A stretch of DNA of 64,000 bases from Trema orientale (lineage: Eukaryota > Streptophyta > Magnoliopsida > Rosales > Cannabaceae), in NCBI GenBank assembly GCA_002914845.1, contig JXTC01000175.1:269032-333031 (forward strand). The letters are read 5' to 3'. Below, piece after piece: positions 23,990-37,147 of the stretch. Both the position numbers and the translations under genes were made by a program. Position 1 is the first letter of the stretch. Each line of letters starts with the position of its first letter. The notes below the pieces were generated by a model that was not told the DNA's origin, ran no database searches, and was given only the letters and a program-made list of their open reading frames with translations.

Positions 23990-25215
23990 AGTAGAGTTAT
24001 ATGTGCTCTTTTACTTAATTAAATACGTGCCTTTGAGAATTTTAATTATAAGTTTAAAATAATTTAAGTTATTTTATATTTAATTTTATTTTAAGTATTT
24101 GAGTTTATTTTTATTTAACTTTACTTTATTTTATTTTATTTTTTCATAAAATAATTACAAGTACACAATATCACAAAATAAATAATAAAGTGATAAGTAT
24201 GAGTATTATTTCCATAAGGATCGTGTTTATTAATTACTAAAATTAATCTAACTCTAATTTTATTTGATACAATCAAAACGAAATTTACGTACAAATAAAT
24301 TAAATAACTAGTTTAAAAGAAAATAAAATGAACAAATAAAGATGATAATTCAAGGAGTTAAAAACCTAGGGTCTCAAACTTCACTAAGATTAATCTTATT
24401 TAAATCTCCTAGTAAATCAAATCAAATTATTATTTCATATATTGATAGTGAATTTCTCTAATTTAATTATTAGTCTTTATCAGGCTTTAATAATTTAATT
24501 CGACAAATAAATTCTTTATATTTCTGCGAAAATTCTAAACTAGTCAAATTTCATTAAGAGCGGGAAATTCATAAATTATTATATAAATCATATATTAGAT
24601 ATCTCTATTCTATATCAATTTATGGTATTCCAATTAGGTCAAATTCAATTATCATTTCTCAATCTCAAATCAAATTCCAAATCAAATTCCAAATCATACA
24701 ATTATTAATCATGCAATCACAATCATTAAGAACAAATTGAACTACTCAACATATATATATTGGAATAAAAACATTAGTTTAATTAAACTAGAAGAAATTA
24801 AACAATCATAATCCGACTACATTATAGCCCTAGAAAAAAAAATCTAGTGCATAGCTAAAATAAAAGAAAATATAATTCTATACATAAAGAAATAAGAGAA
24901 GAAAAACTCTTAGGCGAATTTGAGTTCAAACGTGTCTATCTCCGGTTTGTGTCATCCCTCTCCTTCTCTTGATCTCTTTTGTGGTCTAAAGCTATCAAAA
25001 TTCCTCAAAAAATTAGTCCTCGAAGTCCCAATTTATAGAATTCTCGAATCAAGAAAAAAATCGTAATAAAATTTAGTTTTGACACTTTTGGACCCGTGAA
25101 CTATCGTTGCGGCGCTCAAACCGTAGGGCTTAGGTGCTCACTTCTCAAGTTGTCCCCGTTTTTTCCCTTCTTTCTTTCTCTTTCTTTTTATTTTATTTTT
25201 TTTCCTTCCAAAAAC
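23990..25215. other. Gene-free stretch, probably repeat-derived
   Basis: This is AT-rich sequence without a readable gene. The block 24180-25050 (for example CCTAGGGTCTCAAACTTCAC) has the look of a degraded repeat, but no ends, inverted repeats or domains can be shown. Confidence 0.3.
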
Positions 25216-25218
25216 TAA

Positions 25219-25575
25219 GGCCCCGTCTGTTTCAACCATTCCATTCCGTTGGAATGGAAAATCTATTTGAATGTGTGTTTATTTTAACAATTTAGTTTTT
25301 CCATTCAAATGATCTTTTAGAATGTGTGTTTGTCTCAACAATTCATATTTTCCATTCAAATGGTCCATCTGAAAAGTTAACCATTAGAATAATTTTTTTG
25401 TATCTTAAATGAGAATAGAGGAGGAGAGGTGTTTTTGAATGGTCCATTCTAATGCTCCCATTCTAATTACAACACATTCCATTATTTTTTCCATTCAAAT
25501 ATCTCCCATTCTAATTATAACACATTTCACAATTTCCATTCAATACACACATTCAAATAGGCGAACCAAACGGCC
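25219..25575. mobile_element. 357-bp MITE with GGCC ends
   Basis: The ends GGCCCCGTCTGTTTCAACC and, on the complement, GGCCGTTTGGTTCGCC are inverted repeats. The interior is built of repeated TCCATTCAAAT and CCATTCTAATT units on both strands. The flanks TAA and TTA suggest a PIF/Harbinger-like 3-bp target. A degraded relative lies at about 49086-49445. Confidence 0.65.
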
Positions 25576-25577
25576 TT

Positions 25578-27800
25578 AAACCATTTAGAGTAATCCCATC
25601 CGGCATAAAACCATGAGCTCACACTAAAAGTACACGTGATTGGATGATGGGAAAAAGAAGATTTGATGTGATAATGTGGTGAGACATGAATAGACAAAAT
25701 GACCGGTAGTAGGAGAGTTGCCCGAACTGGATCAGACTGAAAAATAATATAAAGAGTACAAATCATGAATCTATTCTCATCTAGTGTACAAGTATGTAAT
25801 ATCAAAATAAGGAAAAAATCATGAGGATTATTATACAGATTTTTTGTCTTTTAATTCCAATATTTCAATATTCTCCCTCGAGTTGGTGCATAGATACTAC
25901 ACATGCTCAACTTGTCTAGAAAATTTGAGAACACTCGATTTAAGTTTGCTTTGGTGAAGATATCTGCTAACTGATCTTCTGACCAAATCTTAGGTAACTC
26001 TACAGTCTTTTCATTCAATTTCTCCTTAATGAAGAATATCATCCTTTGATAATCATATTGAACTGGATTATAAGCTATATTATATATTGCTTTATTGTCA
26101 TAATACAATCAAATTGGTTTCCGATGGATATCCTAAATCCTGCAAGAGAAATCTTAGGCACAATAGTTCACAATTTCTTAGAGCCATTCCTCTATATTAA
26201 ACTTTTGCACTTGAGTGTTTAACAAGATTATGCTTTTTGTTCCTCAATCTACCAAGATTACTACATACAAAAACAAAGTATCTTGAAGTAGATCATTATC
26301 ATCTACCGTTCTAACCCAGTCAGTATTAGTATATACATCAAAACTTTCTTCTCCTATGTCTTTAGATAATAAAATTCCCTTTCCAGGAACAGATTTCAAA
26401 TATCTTAAAATACGCATGATTGTATTCATATGTTGCTAACCAGGATTATGCAAAAACTGATTGATAGTACTTAATGCATAGGTAGGATCTAATCTTATGT
26501 GTGCTAGATATATCAATCTTCCAATAAGTCTATGGTATCTTCCTTTGTCAATTGGTACCTAATCAGTCTCAACACATAATTTCAATCCTTCTTCTATCGG
26601 TGTATCTGCTGGTTGACATATTATCATACCGATTTCTTGTGATAAATTAAAGGCATATTTTTTTTGGGATAGTAAAATCCCTTTACTTGATCGAGACACT
26701 TCGATCCCAAAAAAATATTTCAAAGGACCTAGGCCTTTCATTTCAAATTCATTAGCAAGTACTCCTGTAGAGTCTTCCTTTCTTTTGAATCATTTCATTT
26801 GACCACCATGTCATCCACATATACAATGAGCGTAATAATCTTTTCCTGTTGTTTTTAAAAAAAAAAAAAATGTGGTCTAAATTGCACTATTGGTAGCCAA
26901 AGGCTATCATGAACTTTATGAATCATCCAAACCACCTTTATGAATCATCCAAACCACGTTCTTGGAGATTACTATAACCCATACAATGATTTTTTTCAAC
27001 TTGGATACTTTTTAACTTTACCTTTTTGGTATCGTGCATCTAGGTGGAAGATCTGTATAGGCTTTTTTAGACAATTCAACATATAAAAAGGCATTACATC
27101 AAACTACTGTATTGGCCAATCTAGGTTTGCAACTAAAGACAACATGACCCAAACTATGTTGATTTTGGCTACCGGTGAAAATACTTTTGTATAATTGATT
27201 TCATAGGTTTGGGTGTACCCTTTTGCTGCTAATCTTGCTTTAAAGTGTTAGATCATGCTATTAGCTTTGTATTTTACAGTTTAAATCTACCAATATCCAG
27301 CTGGTCTCTTCTTGATGGACAATCAATGAGTTCCTAGGTTTTATTTTTCTATAAGGATTTCATCTCCTCATTGATGGTAGCTTTCCATCTTAGGTCAATT
27401 AAGGCTTCTGGGATACTAACGAAATAGGTACACTAGATAATTGATTACAAATGACAAGTTTAATTCTGACAAACAATGGTTAGACACATAATGGCTTGTA
27501 GGATATTTAACTTTATTAGAGAGATTAGGCTCATATGTAGGTTTCGGCATACCTCTAGTAAGATATTAGGGCAATTGTTTCTTGAATGGCTCAGGCTCTA
27601 AATCAAGATCATTCTCAGTAAGCGATTGGTATGGTATATTAGACAAAGATGAAGCTATATCTTCAATTTGTGGAACTAGGAATTCAGATGGAAGTGAAAT
27701 ATTTTTAATTTTCGAGTGTTCATTACCACTCAAATCTAATTCACCCATTTCTTGATTAACTAAGCCATGTTGTGAGTTTATCACCACTTGAGTCCAAGTT
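25578..27800 (-). pseudogene. Decayed Ty1-copia retrotransposon pol (copy 1)
   Basis: On the minus strand the order is that of copia pol. A weak post-integrase region lies at about 27566-27787. Reverse transcriptase has the catalytic YVDDM (about 26808-26822) and GPLKYFFGIEV (about 26720). An RNase H region contains ILRYLKSVPGKG (about 26400) and, at the end, SEDQLADIFTKA (about 25950). Stops and frameshifts break it throughout. A purine-rich GAGGGAGAATATTG at about 25870 resembles the polypurine tract next to a 3' LTR, whose remnant would be 25578-25868, cut by the GGCC-ended MITE. It encodes nothing intact. Confidence 0.8.
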
Positions 27801-28482
27801 TATACTTTAATCTAAATTTCTCACAACTTGATTATCATTCTCCTTGTAGGTAAAATCATAGTCAACAGTCTGAATTTCCAGCTGATACTCCCCCTAAAGT
27901 TCAGAATTGAAAAAATACATTGAATGTTCACGAAAAATTTCATTTTTCTAAATTCTTGGGAGTACTAATATCTTACTGTTATGGCTATAACAATGATAAT
28001 ACTTATAATACAAAATATAAGCATTAAACATTTGAAATTACTAATATACATAAACCTCATAGTTTCAATTAATGAAACAAACGTTTTGGTAAATCACATC
28101 TAAAAACAAAATAGAATGTATAATGGATCAGCAACAAGTCCAAAAGTCCTTATTATTGTAAAAGTATTGTCTTTTCTATAAATTTAATTCATCTCAATCA
28201 AAAGAAAGCGAGCACTTCAATCCTTTTTGTGCTTTCCTCTTATTAAATATCATATCATAGTAAAACACAATATTCACATATAGACATTACTATATTAATA
28301 AATATAAACAAGCGTCGAGTTGGAGGATGATAAATCCATTCTTTAGTAGCCATAGCAAGTTTAACAAAATAAGGAGAAATTGGCAAAGGATAATGGTAGC
28401 AACTTTTGCAACTCTATTAAATAAATGATATTCATCACAAACGTGCAACAATATTAAAGCACAGAGAAAAGATATTATATAC
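27800..28482. other. Gene-free sequence upstream of copia copy 1
   Basis: This may still contain eroded integrase sequence of the copia element near its left part (CTGATACTCCCCCTAAAGTTC on the plus strand), but nothing beyond that can be recognised. Confidence 0.3.
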
Positions 28483-28490
28483 ATCTACGC

Positions 28491-28894
28491 TAAAGCTATC
28501 AAAATGAGCTGGGCCAAATGGACAGGCCCACGACCCGGCCTGACCCGTTCAAGATAGGCCTAGGCCCAACCCGACCATACTCCCAAAGCTGAATTGGGCC
28601 TATCTCCCTCAGCCCGCGGGCTGGCCCACTTGGCTTGACCCTTTTTTTTTTTTTTATTTTTTTTTATTTTTACGGGTCTGTAGCTGCAGGCTTGTTTCTT
28701 GTAGCCCAACGACTAAAACATTGGTCTTCTTTTTTTCTAAAAAAAATTTAATTTTAAAATAATAAAAAAAAAAACGAGACAATTGCAGGTCGGACGGGCT
28801 AGCCTGCTTCAGCCCATTTTTAGGCGGGCCTAGGCCTGGTCCGCCTAAGCCATAGGGCAGGCTGGACTACTTCTCGGCCATTTTGGCAGCTCTA
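28491..28894. mobile_element. 404-bp hAT-like MITE with 8-bp target duplication
   Basis: The ends TAAAGCTATCAAAATG and, on the complement, TAGAGCTGCCAAAATG are inverted repeats. ATCTACGC lies on both sides (28483-28490 and 28895-28902), the perfect 8-bp duplication expected of hAT elements. The interior is rich in GGGCC, GGCCC and AGCCCG motifs around a T-rich centre, which explains the local GC peak. Confidence 0.9.
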
Positions 28895-29463
28895 ATCTAC
28901 GCATATATAAATCATGACAGTACATTCAAAGCAGGTTTCAAATTTTAGAGAGCTACTTAGACCATGACTTGAATTCACAATATATATACTTAGCAGTATG
29001 ATATTTGCAACTTGCGTTACTGATAGCAATATAATTTGACAAATTTCCATTTTTTTCCTTTTGCCATCAATTTTTATAAACAGTTTCTATGGAGAAAACA
29101 CTTAATAACTTAATTAAAACAATAATATAGGGCAAGCATGAAAATTTTCATTGATTTTTTAAATTTTTTTTCTCGGGGGCGTTATTGAAATTTGACATAA
29201 AGTACGGGTGTTAATGTAATTTTGTTCAAAAGAAAATTAGAAATAAAGAAAACAAAATGGAGAATAATAAGTCGGTGCCTTGTCCGGCACCTTTCTCAGA
29301 GTGTCACAGCTCTCCAACACTGCAATTGTAAACTCAGAGACCGTGAAAAACATTTGGATCTTTCATTCCCTCTCACCAAACAACAATCACAATTCATTAC
29401 ATTTGTGTACACGTTTAGATACACACACAGATATATATATATATATGTATAAAAGCATATGAG

Positions 29464-32400
29464 ATGGTAAGGCCCTCCGGGAAGCACACATCGGCTAGGT
29501 TATTGCTGATATGCATAGGCCTTTTGGGGATAGCTCTCGTCGCCGACCTCTTCTGGGCTTCCTCTCCTCGCTTTACATCTTCTTACCTCTCCCAATGGCC
29601 TTCTCTGGATAAATCTCAAACCAGCTTCATATTGCCCTCCAAAACCTCCGAACATGAAATACCCAGAAAGGTGGACTTGCTTTTGCTGACTCTCATTGTC
29701 TTTGGTTTTGATTTTTTCTGGTGAATTCTCTTCTGGGTCTTGTTTGGTTTTTGAGAAAACTTGGAAAAGAATTGGGGATTTTGTTAATTGCTTGGATAAT
29801 TTACTGGGTGTGATTTAGGCTTTGGGGGAAGTTTTGATTGGGTTCTGTTTAGATGCATGGAAACTGTAGAAGAAGTTTAAGGGTGAATTTTTTTGGATCT
29901 TAGATTATCTGGGTGTTTTTTAATCTTGCTTATGATGGACTAAGATTAGTGGCAGTAAATCTACCTATTGATATTTTGTTTGGGATATTGTATTTGGATC
30001 CCCATTGATCTGAGCCTAATGCTTCATCGTATAGGAGTATAATATAAACATAAGCTACTGATTATAGTGTTGGTTAAATGAGGAAAAAAGTACGAGATTT
30101 TTGAACTACAATCTCGAAAACTGGATTCTCATTACTATATACTTAATGAGTAAAATGAATGGTCCTATAGTTGGAGCTTAATTTCTTTAGTTTGTTTGGT
30201 TGAACTCGGTTATGAATTTTAGAGATTAATGCATTGTTTAATTGTATACTTCAGCGAATGGCATTGGTGTTGTTTTGGTGGAAGATACGGCAGAGGAAAC
30301 TATGGTTGAGTCCCTATTTCATTTCTCATAGCTAATGAGCAATTTATGTTGCCTACAGGAAAAAACTATCAGATACAAGAACGAAACTCTTGCTGGGAGA
30401 ATTCTGTCAGCAACTTTTGCGGATCTGCCTGCTCCAGAATTAAAATGGGAAAAGATGGCGCATGCACCTGTACCTCGTCTTGATGGGGCTGCAATACAGA
30501 TCAAAAATCTTCTTTTTGTGTTTGCTGGATATGGAACCATAGATTATGTGAGAACCTTGTCTTGCTACATGAGTTTTTAACTTGTCTATTGCGCTTCAAA
30601 AGCTTGTTATCTATGTTGAGTGCTTGTAGTCTACTCTGTTTTCTTTTTCTTTGTTATTTTTATCTTTTTTTTGTCTTATATTATGCCAAAATTTTGGCTG
30701 GCTACTTTTATTTTGTTAAGCTCTATTGCTCTAGACATCGTATAGACCAGCCAACCTTTTCTTGCAATCAGCTGTATCTCTTATTTAATTGAATTAATTC
30801 AAGTGCAGGAAAGATTTTAAATAAACAAATTATTATCATTGAACATCATTAGAAATGAATACTGACTTGCAAAGTAAACAGCTGAACTAAGTGGTACATG
30901 CACTGATAAGATTTATTTTTTGGGGGGGGTGGGGTGGAGGAGGGTAGTGGATCCTCGTACATAAAATGTGAAGGTTTTTGTACTGAGTTATGACAGAACA
31001 ATGTGTTTATTCTACAGAACAATGCATATAACCTACCTAACTAATCTTTGTGGATTCTCACACACACCTATATCCCAACCACGCGAGTATGTGTGGACAT
31101 ATGTACATATGTGCATGATTGCGCGTATGTATTTTATTGCAGCGGTTCTTCTAGGGTTTTTGCTAGGTAATTATGATAACGTGATAACAACCAACAAGGA
31201 CACTTGGAGAGGTTGCACAGCTACAGTTGTTAGGCTAGAATTGCCATTTGTTGAACTGTGAGTTATATGCTGCCATCGGCGTGTATATGCTTATTACAGA
31301 AAACATTAGTGTTTCCCAGTTCTTTCATTGCAAAATATATATGGGCAATAATCTTCTCCATTTGTTTCTCCTCCCCCCTCCCTTCCTTCCTTGATAACCT
31401 ACAGGTGCATTCTCATGTGGATATTTACAATTTCACTGACAACACTTGGGGAGGAAGATTTGATATGCCAAAAGAAATGGCACATTCACATCTAGGAATG
31501 GTAACAGATGGGAGGTACATTTATGTTGTGACAGGACAATATGGGCCACAGTGCAGAGGGCCCACAGCTCGGACATTTGTGCTGGATACCAAGACAAAAG
31601 AGTGGCGGGACCTGCCCCCTTTACCAGTTCCTAGGTGTGTATCCATGATTGCCTTGACAAAGAATTATGACATGTATTAGTATTCTAATGCTGAAACTGA
31701 TTCTTGGTTCATCCGTTCACCAGTTCTCCCCTTCCCCCCCAAAACCGAATCTCTACATGATAATTAAAACTGTGCAGTACTTTTTCAAGTTTGCCCTCTC
31801 TATTATAACATAATATCGATTTATGTATTTGCTTTCATTTAATGTTATGAGATGCATTTAGTTCTTCTAGCATTTCAGACCATTGTTTTAGGATATCCTT
31901 TAATAATTCATCAAGTATTGTTGATGAAACTGAACTTAGCCTGTCATTTTATAAGATATAGTAACATAATGCTAGTGTTTTGAAGGATATTAGTCTTACT
32001 GTTAAGTGAAGTAACAGAAACTGAAAAGCAAAACGCCATTCCTAACTGTCCAGTTTACAAGAGAATTTTTTGAAAGGATGGTTAACATAATGAGGCAATA
32101 TTTCGTGTGTATGTAGTTCTAGGTTTTCTATTATAGGGTGACACTGGAGACCAATTACTGGTGGAGAACCTTAGTTGATGAGTTTCTTTTTTTTTTTTTT
32201 TTCTCTGGGTTGTTATTGCTCCTGTAATATTCATGTGGTTGACTCTTTTGTTGAATTCTTGATTTAAATCCACAATGTGAGTGCACCTTGTTGAAATTGG
32301 CAAAATAGCAATTTAAATATTTAAACAAGAATTCATATGTAATTGTGTGGAACTCTTTTTGTATTTATGTTGATTGTTTTATTCTGGCTATTAAATGGTT

Positions 32401-35352
32401 TAGTGGCTGTAAGTCTCTAGTCACAAATAACTCATTGGAAACCTACTAAGTTACCCTTTAACTGAACAGCTTATACTTTATACTTCTCAGGTATGCACCT
32501 GCAACTCAACTTTGGAGAGGTAGACTCCATGTGATGGGAGGTAGCAAGGAGAACCGACATACCCCTGGACTGGAGCATTGGAGTCTTGCTGTGAAGGATG
32601 GAAAAGCATTAGAAACGGAATGGAGGACTGAAATACCTATTCCTCGTGGAGGACCTCATAGGTTTGTGCTAATGCAAGCATTCCTCCCAAGTATGTAAAG
32701 CTGGGCATGTAAAAGATCAAAATTCCTTTGAAAATGACTGTCTAACAGCAATGAAGAATCAACCGGCTTTTTGAAAATGCATAAAGTTAATTTGTTTATG
32801 TAGATATGATAAGACGTAGTTGTTTCTTCCAGAGGTTGAAGTATTTTCATCACAAAATGTTTTGTTCTTCAGCTCTTTTTTCAAAAATGAGTACATGGTC
32901 TCCTTGGAGTCTCTTGGAAGTGCATAGGTTTTGTTAGGAATCTTACATGTCAAGGTAGTGAGATAGAAGACAGATTTGTTGTTGTGATATCTTTTTTTTA
33001 GGGAATTATTGTTATTTTCAAAACATAAGTTATTAGTATTTGATTTGTGTCAAAAGTTGTTTGATATCTGATCTATTAATTCTGCTGATGTGTTGTTGTC
33101 CTCTTTGTTGCCATGCCTTTACTAACTAGGACAAGGTCTATAAGCTGTGCAGGTCATTGTGATGTCACTTCTTTGGTAGAAAAACTAAGCGAACACTTTC
33201 TAATTCAACTCAGCAAGTGAATTTTTCTTAAGTTACATTTTTCTTGTAGGGCTTGTATTGTGGTTGATGATCGTCTTTATGCTATTGGTGGTCAAGAAGG
33301 TGACTTTATGGCAAAACCTGGTTCACCTATTTTCAAGTGTTCTCGGAGACACGAGGTATGCCAGTGTGTATACTTTTTATTCCTTTTAAGTATTTATTGC
33401 TAGCACATATTTAACGTTGGGTGAGGGTCATTTCACTTTCTTTTATTGTTATTGTATGTGGCAAGCTATAAATAACTACCTTGGGTGGCGTACATTTTCC
33501 ACATTTTGGACTTTTTTTCAAAATATTTTTAGGAGTGCATCAACTTTATTTACCAGTTACAAACATGAATAGAAATAGAGATTAGGTTCAACAAAAGATC
33601 AAGAAGGCTTAACAAAGATAAAGAGTAGCAGGTGCTCTAACAAGAGTGCTTTTCATAATGATAAACTATTCCTGTTTCAATTGTTGCGATGTAGGATAAG
33701 ATGAGAAAATAGAGAAAATAGGTAGTTTTGCAAGAGAATTGATAGAATAGCAGGAGATGAGCAAGATAGATAAGAATTTAGACACATTCGAGATATACAC
33801 ATAATAGAATCAAGGGAGTGAATTAGACAAAAATAGATGAATAGTAGAAGAGTAATAGAGAATCAAGATAAGTACTCAGAGTGAGAGAACCATAGGAGGA
33901 GAAAACTCAATAATCATTTATTAATTTCTTAGTCTGAAAAACAATTATATAGCTAAGCCTATTTATAGATAAACAGTTGAGTTGGGAAAGTAAACACATT
34001 CTAGAAACTAATAAAAATAGGAAACTTAAATCTAGTTACCTAAAATTAAATAACACCTAATAATAAATCCGAACAATCCTTAATATTGATAATAATAATA
34101 AAATAATTTCCTAATATTGTTGTATTCCATGTCTACATCATGTTGCTACTGATAAAATTCTTCTTTACATATCAAAAGAAGAATCAAATGGAAGAGAAGA
34201 ATTTAGAACAGAGGCATGCGAACTTTTGGAAAGAACCGGTCAAGTATGCCCTTAGAGGCTCTAGGGTTCTATACAACAGGAAAACAGAATCAGAATTTTC
34301 TTTTTTTGTTTTTGAGATAATTCTTTTGGTTGTTTCAGATTGTATATAGTGATGTTTACATGCTGGATGATGACATGAAGTGGAAAGAGCTACCTCCAAT
34401 GCCCAAACCAGATTCCCATATTGAATTTGCGTGGGTGATTGTTAACAATTCTATTGTCATTGTTGGAGGCACAACAGATAAGCACCCTGTAACCAAAAAG
34501 ATGATTTTGGTTGGAGAAATTTTCCAATTTAACTTGAATAAGCTGGTACTTTCCTCTCCTTCTTTTTATGCATGTAAAATTAAATATACATTTGCATAAG
34601 CACTTAGCTCACACTCAAAAATGAGTCACGGCTGGTATGGAGGTTTAATTGTACCAGAGTCTCTCTTGCATCACGTAGTTATCCTGTGCATTTTATTTTA
34701 CTTTTGAGCTTCATCTTCTTTTCATGTCAGACTATTTTGAGATGGATGTAAGTCACTTGTTTATTTAATCTGGATCATGATTTTAAGGTATCTGAGAAAC
34801 TTTAGTCATTATTTTCAAATTGGCCAAGTTGGTTGTTAATTGATGTTAGGAGGCGCCGAATCTGTGATTGTAACTAGTAAAAAGACGTTGAGGGCTATCT
34901 GCCAGGAAATAACTCATTCATAATTTGTGAAGGCAACAAATGTATTATACATTTCTTAGACGACCTTAAAAATTTGGGGGGACCAGTTATTTTCATAATA
35001 TTTGGGAAAGGAACATAAGCTCTGTGTAAGTATTTGGTTCTGTTCCTTTTTATGGGAAATTTGGAATTGTTGTAAAAATAATCAGCTTGATGTATCATCC
35101 TTCTTCCTTCTCTTTCACCAGGATTGCACGATGTCATATTGCTGTGATACTTATAAGTCCTGTTATGTCTTATTTTTGCAGGAGTGGTCAGTGATTGGAA
35201 AACTTCCATTTCGAGTTAAAACCACGCTGGTCGGGTTCTGGGATGGTTGGTTGTATTTCACATCTGGACAGCGGGACAAGGGACCAGACGATCCAGCACC
35301 AAGGAAGGTGATTGGAGAAATGTGGAGAACGAAATTAAAATTGAACTCATGA
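29464..35352 (+). CDS. Kelch-repeat (galactose-oxidase-like) single-pass membrane protein
   Basis: Seven exons (29464-29670, 30359-30547, 31405-31634, 32491-32661, 33250-33355, 34339-34545, 35182-35352) join in frame to 426 residues, and every intron is GT-AG. Residues 1-69 hold a basic start and one hydrophobic segment (LLLICIGLLGIALVADLFWA, about 13-32), a signal anchor that suggests a type II protein of the Golgi or secretory route. The rest forms a six-blade kelch propeller: LLFVFAGYG, YIYVVTGQYG, RLHVMGGS, RLYAIGGQEG, SIVIVGGTTD and WLYFTSG, each followed by an aromatic or WxxL-type turn. The exon layout and sequence resemble plant 'galactose oxidase/kelch repeat superfamily' proteins, whose biochemical role is not established. 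I see no copper-radical residues, so catalysis should not be assumed. Intron 5 has a transposon-like insertion. Confidence 0.9.
33585..34137 (-). mobile_element. Candidate solo LTR in intron 5 of the kelch gene
   Basis: On the minus strand the sequence starts TGTAGACATGG at 34137. It has a TATA-like CTATAAATAGGC (about 33965), then a CT-rich stretch with TCTCTCACTCTGAG, as in a copia LTR. The other end is not defined and no target duplication was found. It lies wholly in the intron, antisense to the gene. Confidence 0.4.
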
Positions 35353-35594
35353 TTTCTTATTCCTATTAATTTTTTGTAGGATGTTTTTCTGCATGTCTAA
35401 CCATTTTCTGGAAGACAGCCATGCCAAAAAGTGTATCTTGTGACATTTTCTTACATATATATTCTTTAGTGGGTAGGAATTCAATTGAGAGTAGAAAAGA
35501 TCTCCTCCTATGTAATCTTCTACCCCCATTCTCTTCCCATAAATCTCATAGTTAAGCAGTTTAGTGAGATATTTTTATTGCAGAATATATAATG

Positions 35595-35626
<32 letters not shown>

Positions 35627-37147
35627 TGGGGTACTGACTACGGAGTGCTGAAGGAGAACATTATCAATACTACACATTCTTTGAAACATTAGATGATAAA
35701 TCCTAGGAGGCATACTGTCATTCTGTCTACGATGTGTTGAGAGAGAAATTTGTATCATTGTTTAGTCTTTCGAATTTGTTACAGATTGACTTGTATTGTT
35801 TTGTTTTTTACTTTCACCCTTATCTTGGTAAAACAATAGAAAGGGGCAACTTGTCTTTGGGTGACTTCCTACTACCAATCATCCAATTTTAAGACCTTTC
35901 AATATACCCCATATCTATGTAAAGGTGGAAGCAGAGCAGGGCGAGACGAAGACTAGGATCGTCAGATGGCATAAGACCATGACAGTAGCTTTCATTACCT
36001 CAATAACACCAGCCCCACTCAGTTTATAATGAGAATATTTCCATATATCTGTTTAACCCCTTTCCTTTTCATTTGCGAGTATATTATACCAAAAATTGTC
36101 ATGCTCCAAAATTCGGGTCAGTGATTTACACGTTTTTTTTCTTCTTTGAATTTGACGTGTTTTTATGCACAAGAGTCATTATAGTAAGTTCTTGCTCTCA
36201 AAACATTTGATGAGAAGATCCGAACTCTTGAGAACACATCTAATATTTGTAAGTGCTCCAAAATATGTCTCCATATGTTCGAGCTCTCTCTTCTTTATAT
36301 GTTAGCTGAAATTGATGACCCCCAAATCAGTTGACGCATTCTCGTAACTTATTAATTAGTTACTTACATGCAAGTGCGTGAAAACAGAAAATTTAGGCCG
36401 ACGATGGGAAGTCGGATGAACTGATGTAGGTATTAGGTATAGGTTAAAAACCATCTTAATTTTTTGAGGTCTTGATCAACTTGGCCAATTTTTAAAAAAT
36501 TACTAGTCGATTTTGAAGGTAAACGGCGTGAAAAACAACACTCCCGGACGTCTTCAACCAAATTTCACGAACAAAAGATCTTTTTTCTTTGCTTAAAATT
36601 TGGAATTCAATTCTTTTTTTCTCCGTCATAGTTCTTGGATCAAACTACTGTGGGTTCCACTATTATTTTTGAATCCTTATGGATTTTATCATAATTATTT
36701 ATTTCTATTATTTCTTGTTTGACCTTTTACGGTTGAAATATTTTAGAAATGAAACTATTGAATTGAATCTTTTTTCTTTCTTTTTCAATTTTTCCGATAT
36801 TGTTTTATGAATCAATTAACAAACACTGGATGCATGTTTAATTTCTGGCATTTGCATTACCTTGTTCAACAGGGATAGAAGGTGATTCAGGACTTTTCCA
36901 TGAGACTCTTTCTTATAAATACTTTCTCTCTCTGCTACGTCATCAACATCGGAAATTATTCTTAGAGCCTAGATCACGTACATCCGCAAATGTGAAATTT
37001 TACCCTTTTTTTTTTTTTTTGGGTCATGTTAATCGTGGAGAAACTATGCATGTTCTTGTTTTCTCTTCATAACATGTCAAATATAAAGTGGCAACGAGTT
37101 CGTGATCTCTCTTTTATGTATTCACAGAATTATTATATACTGCTTAT
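35353..37147. other. 3' side of the kelch gene, no further gene
   Basis: This holds the 3' untranslated region of the kelch gene and intergenic DNA. An (AT)n microsatellite lies at 35596-35626. No coding sequence, inverted repeat or element border is evident in the remainder. Confidence 0.4.
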
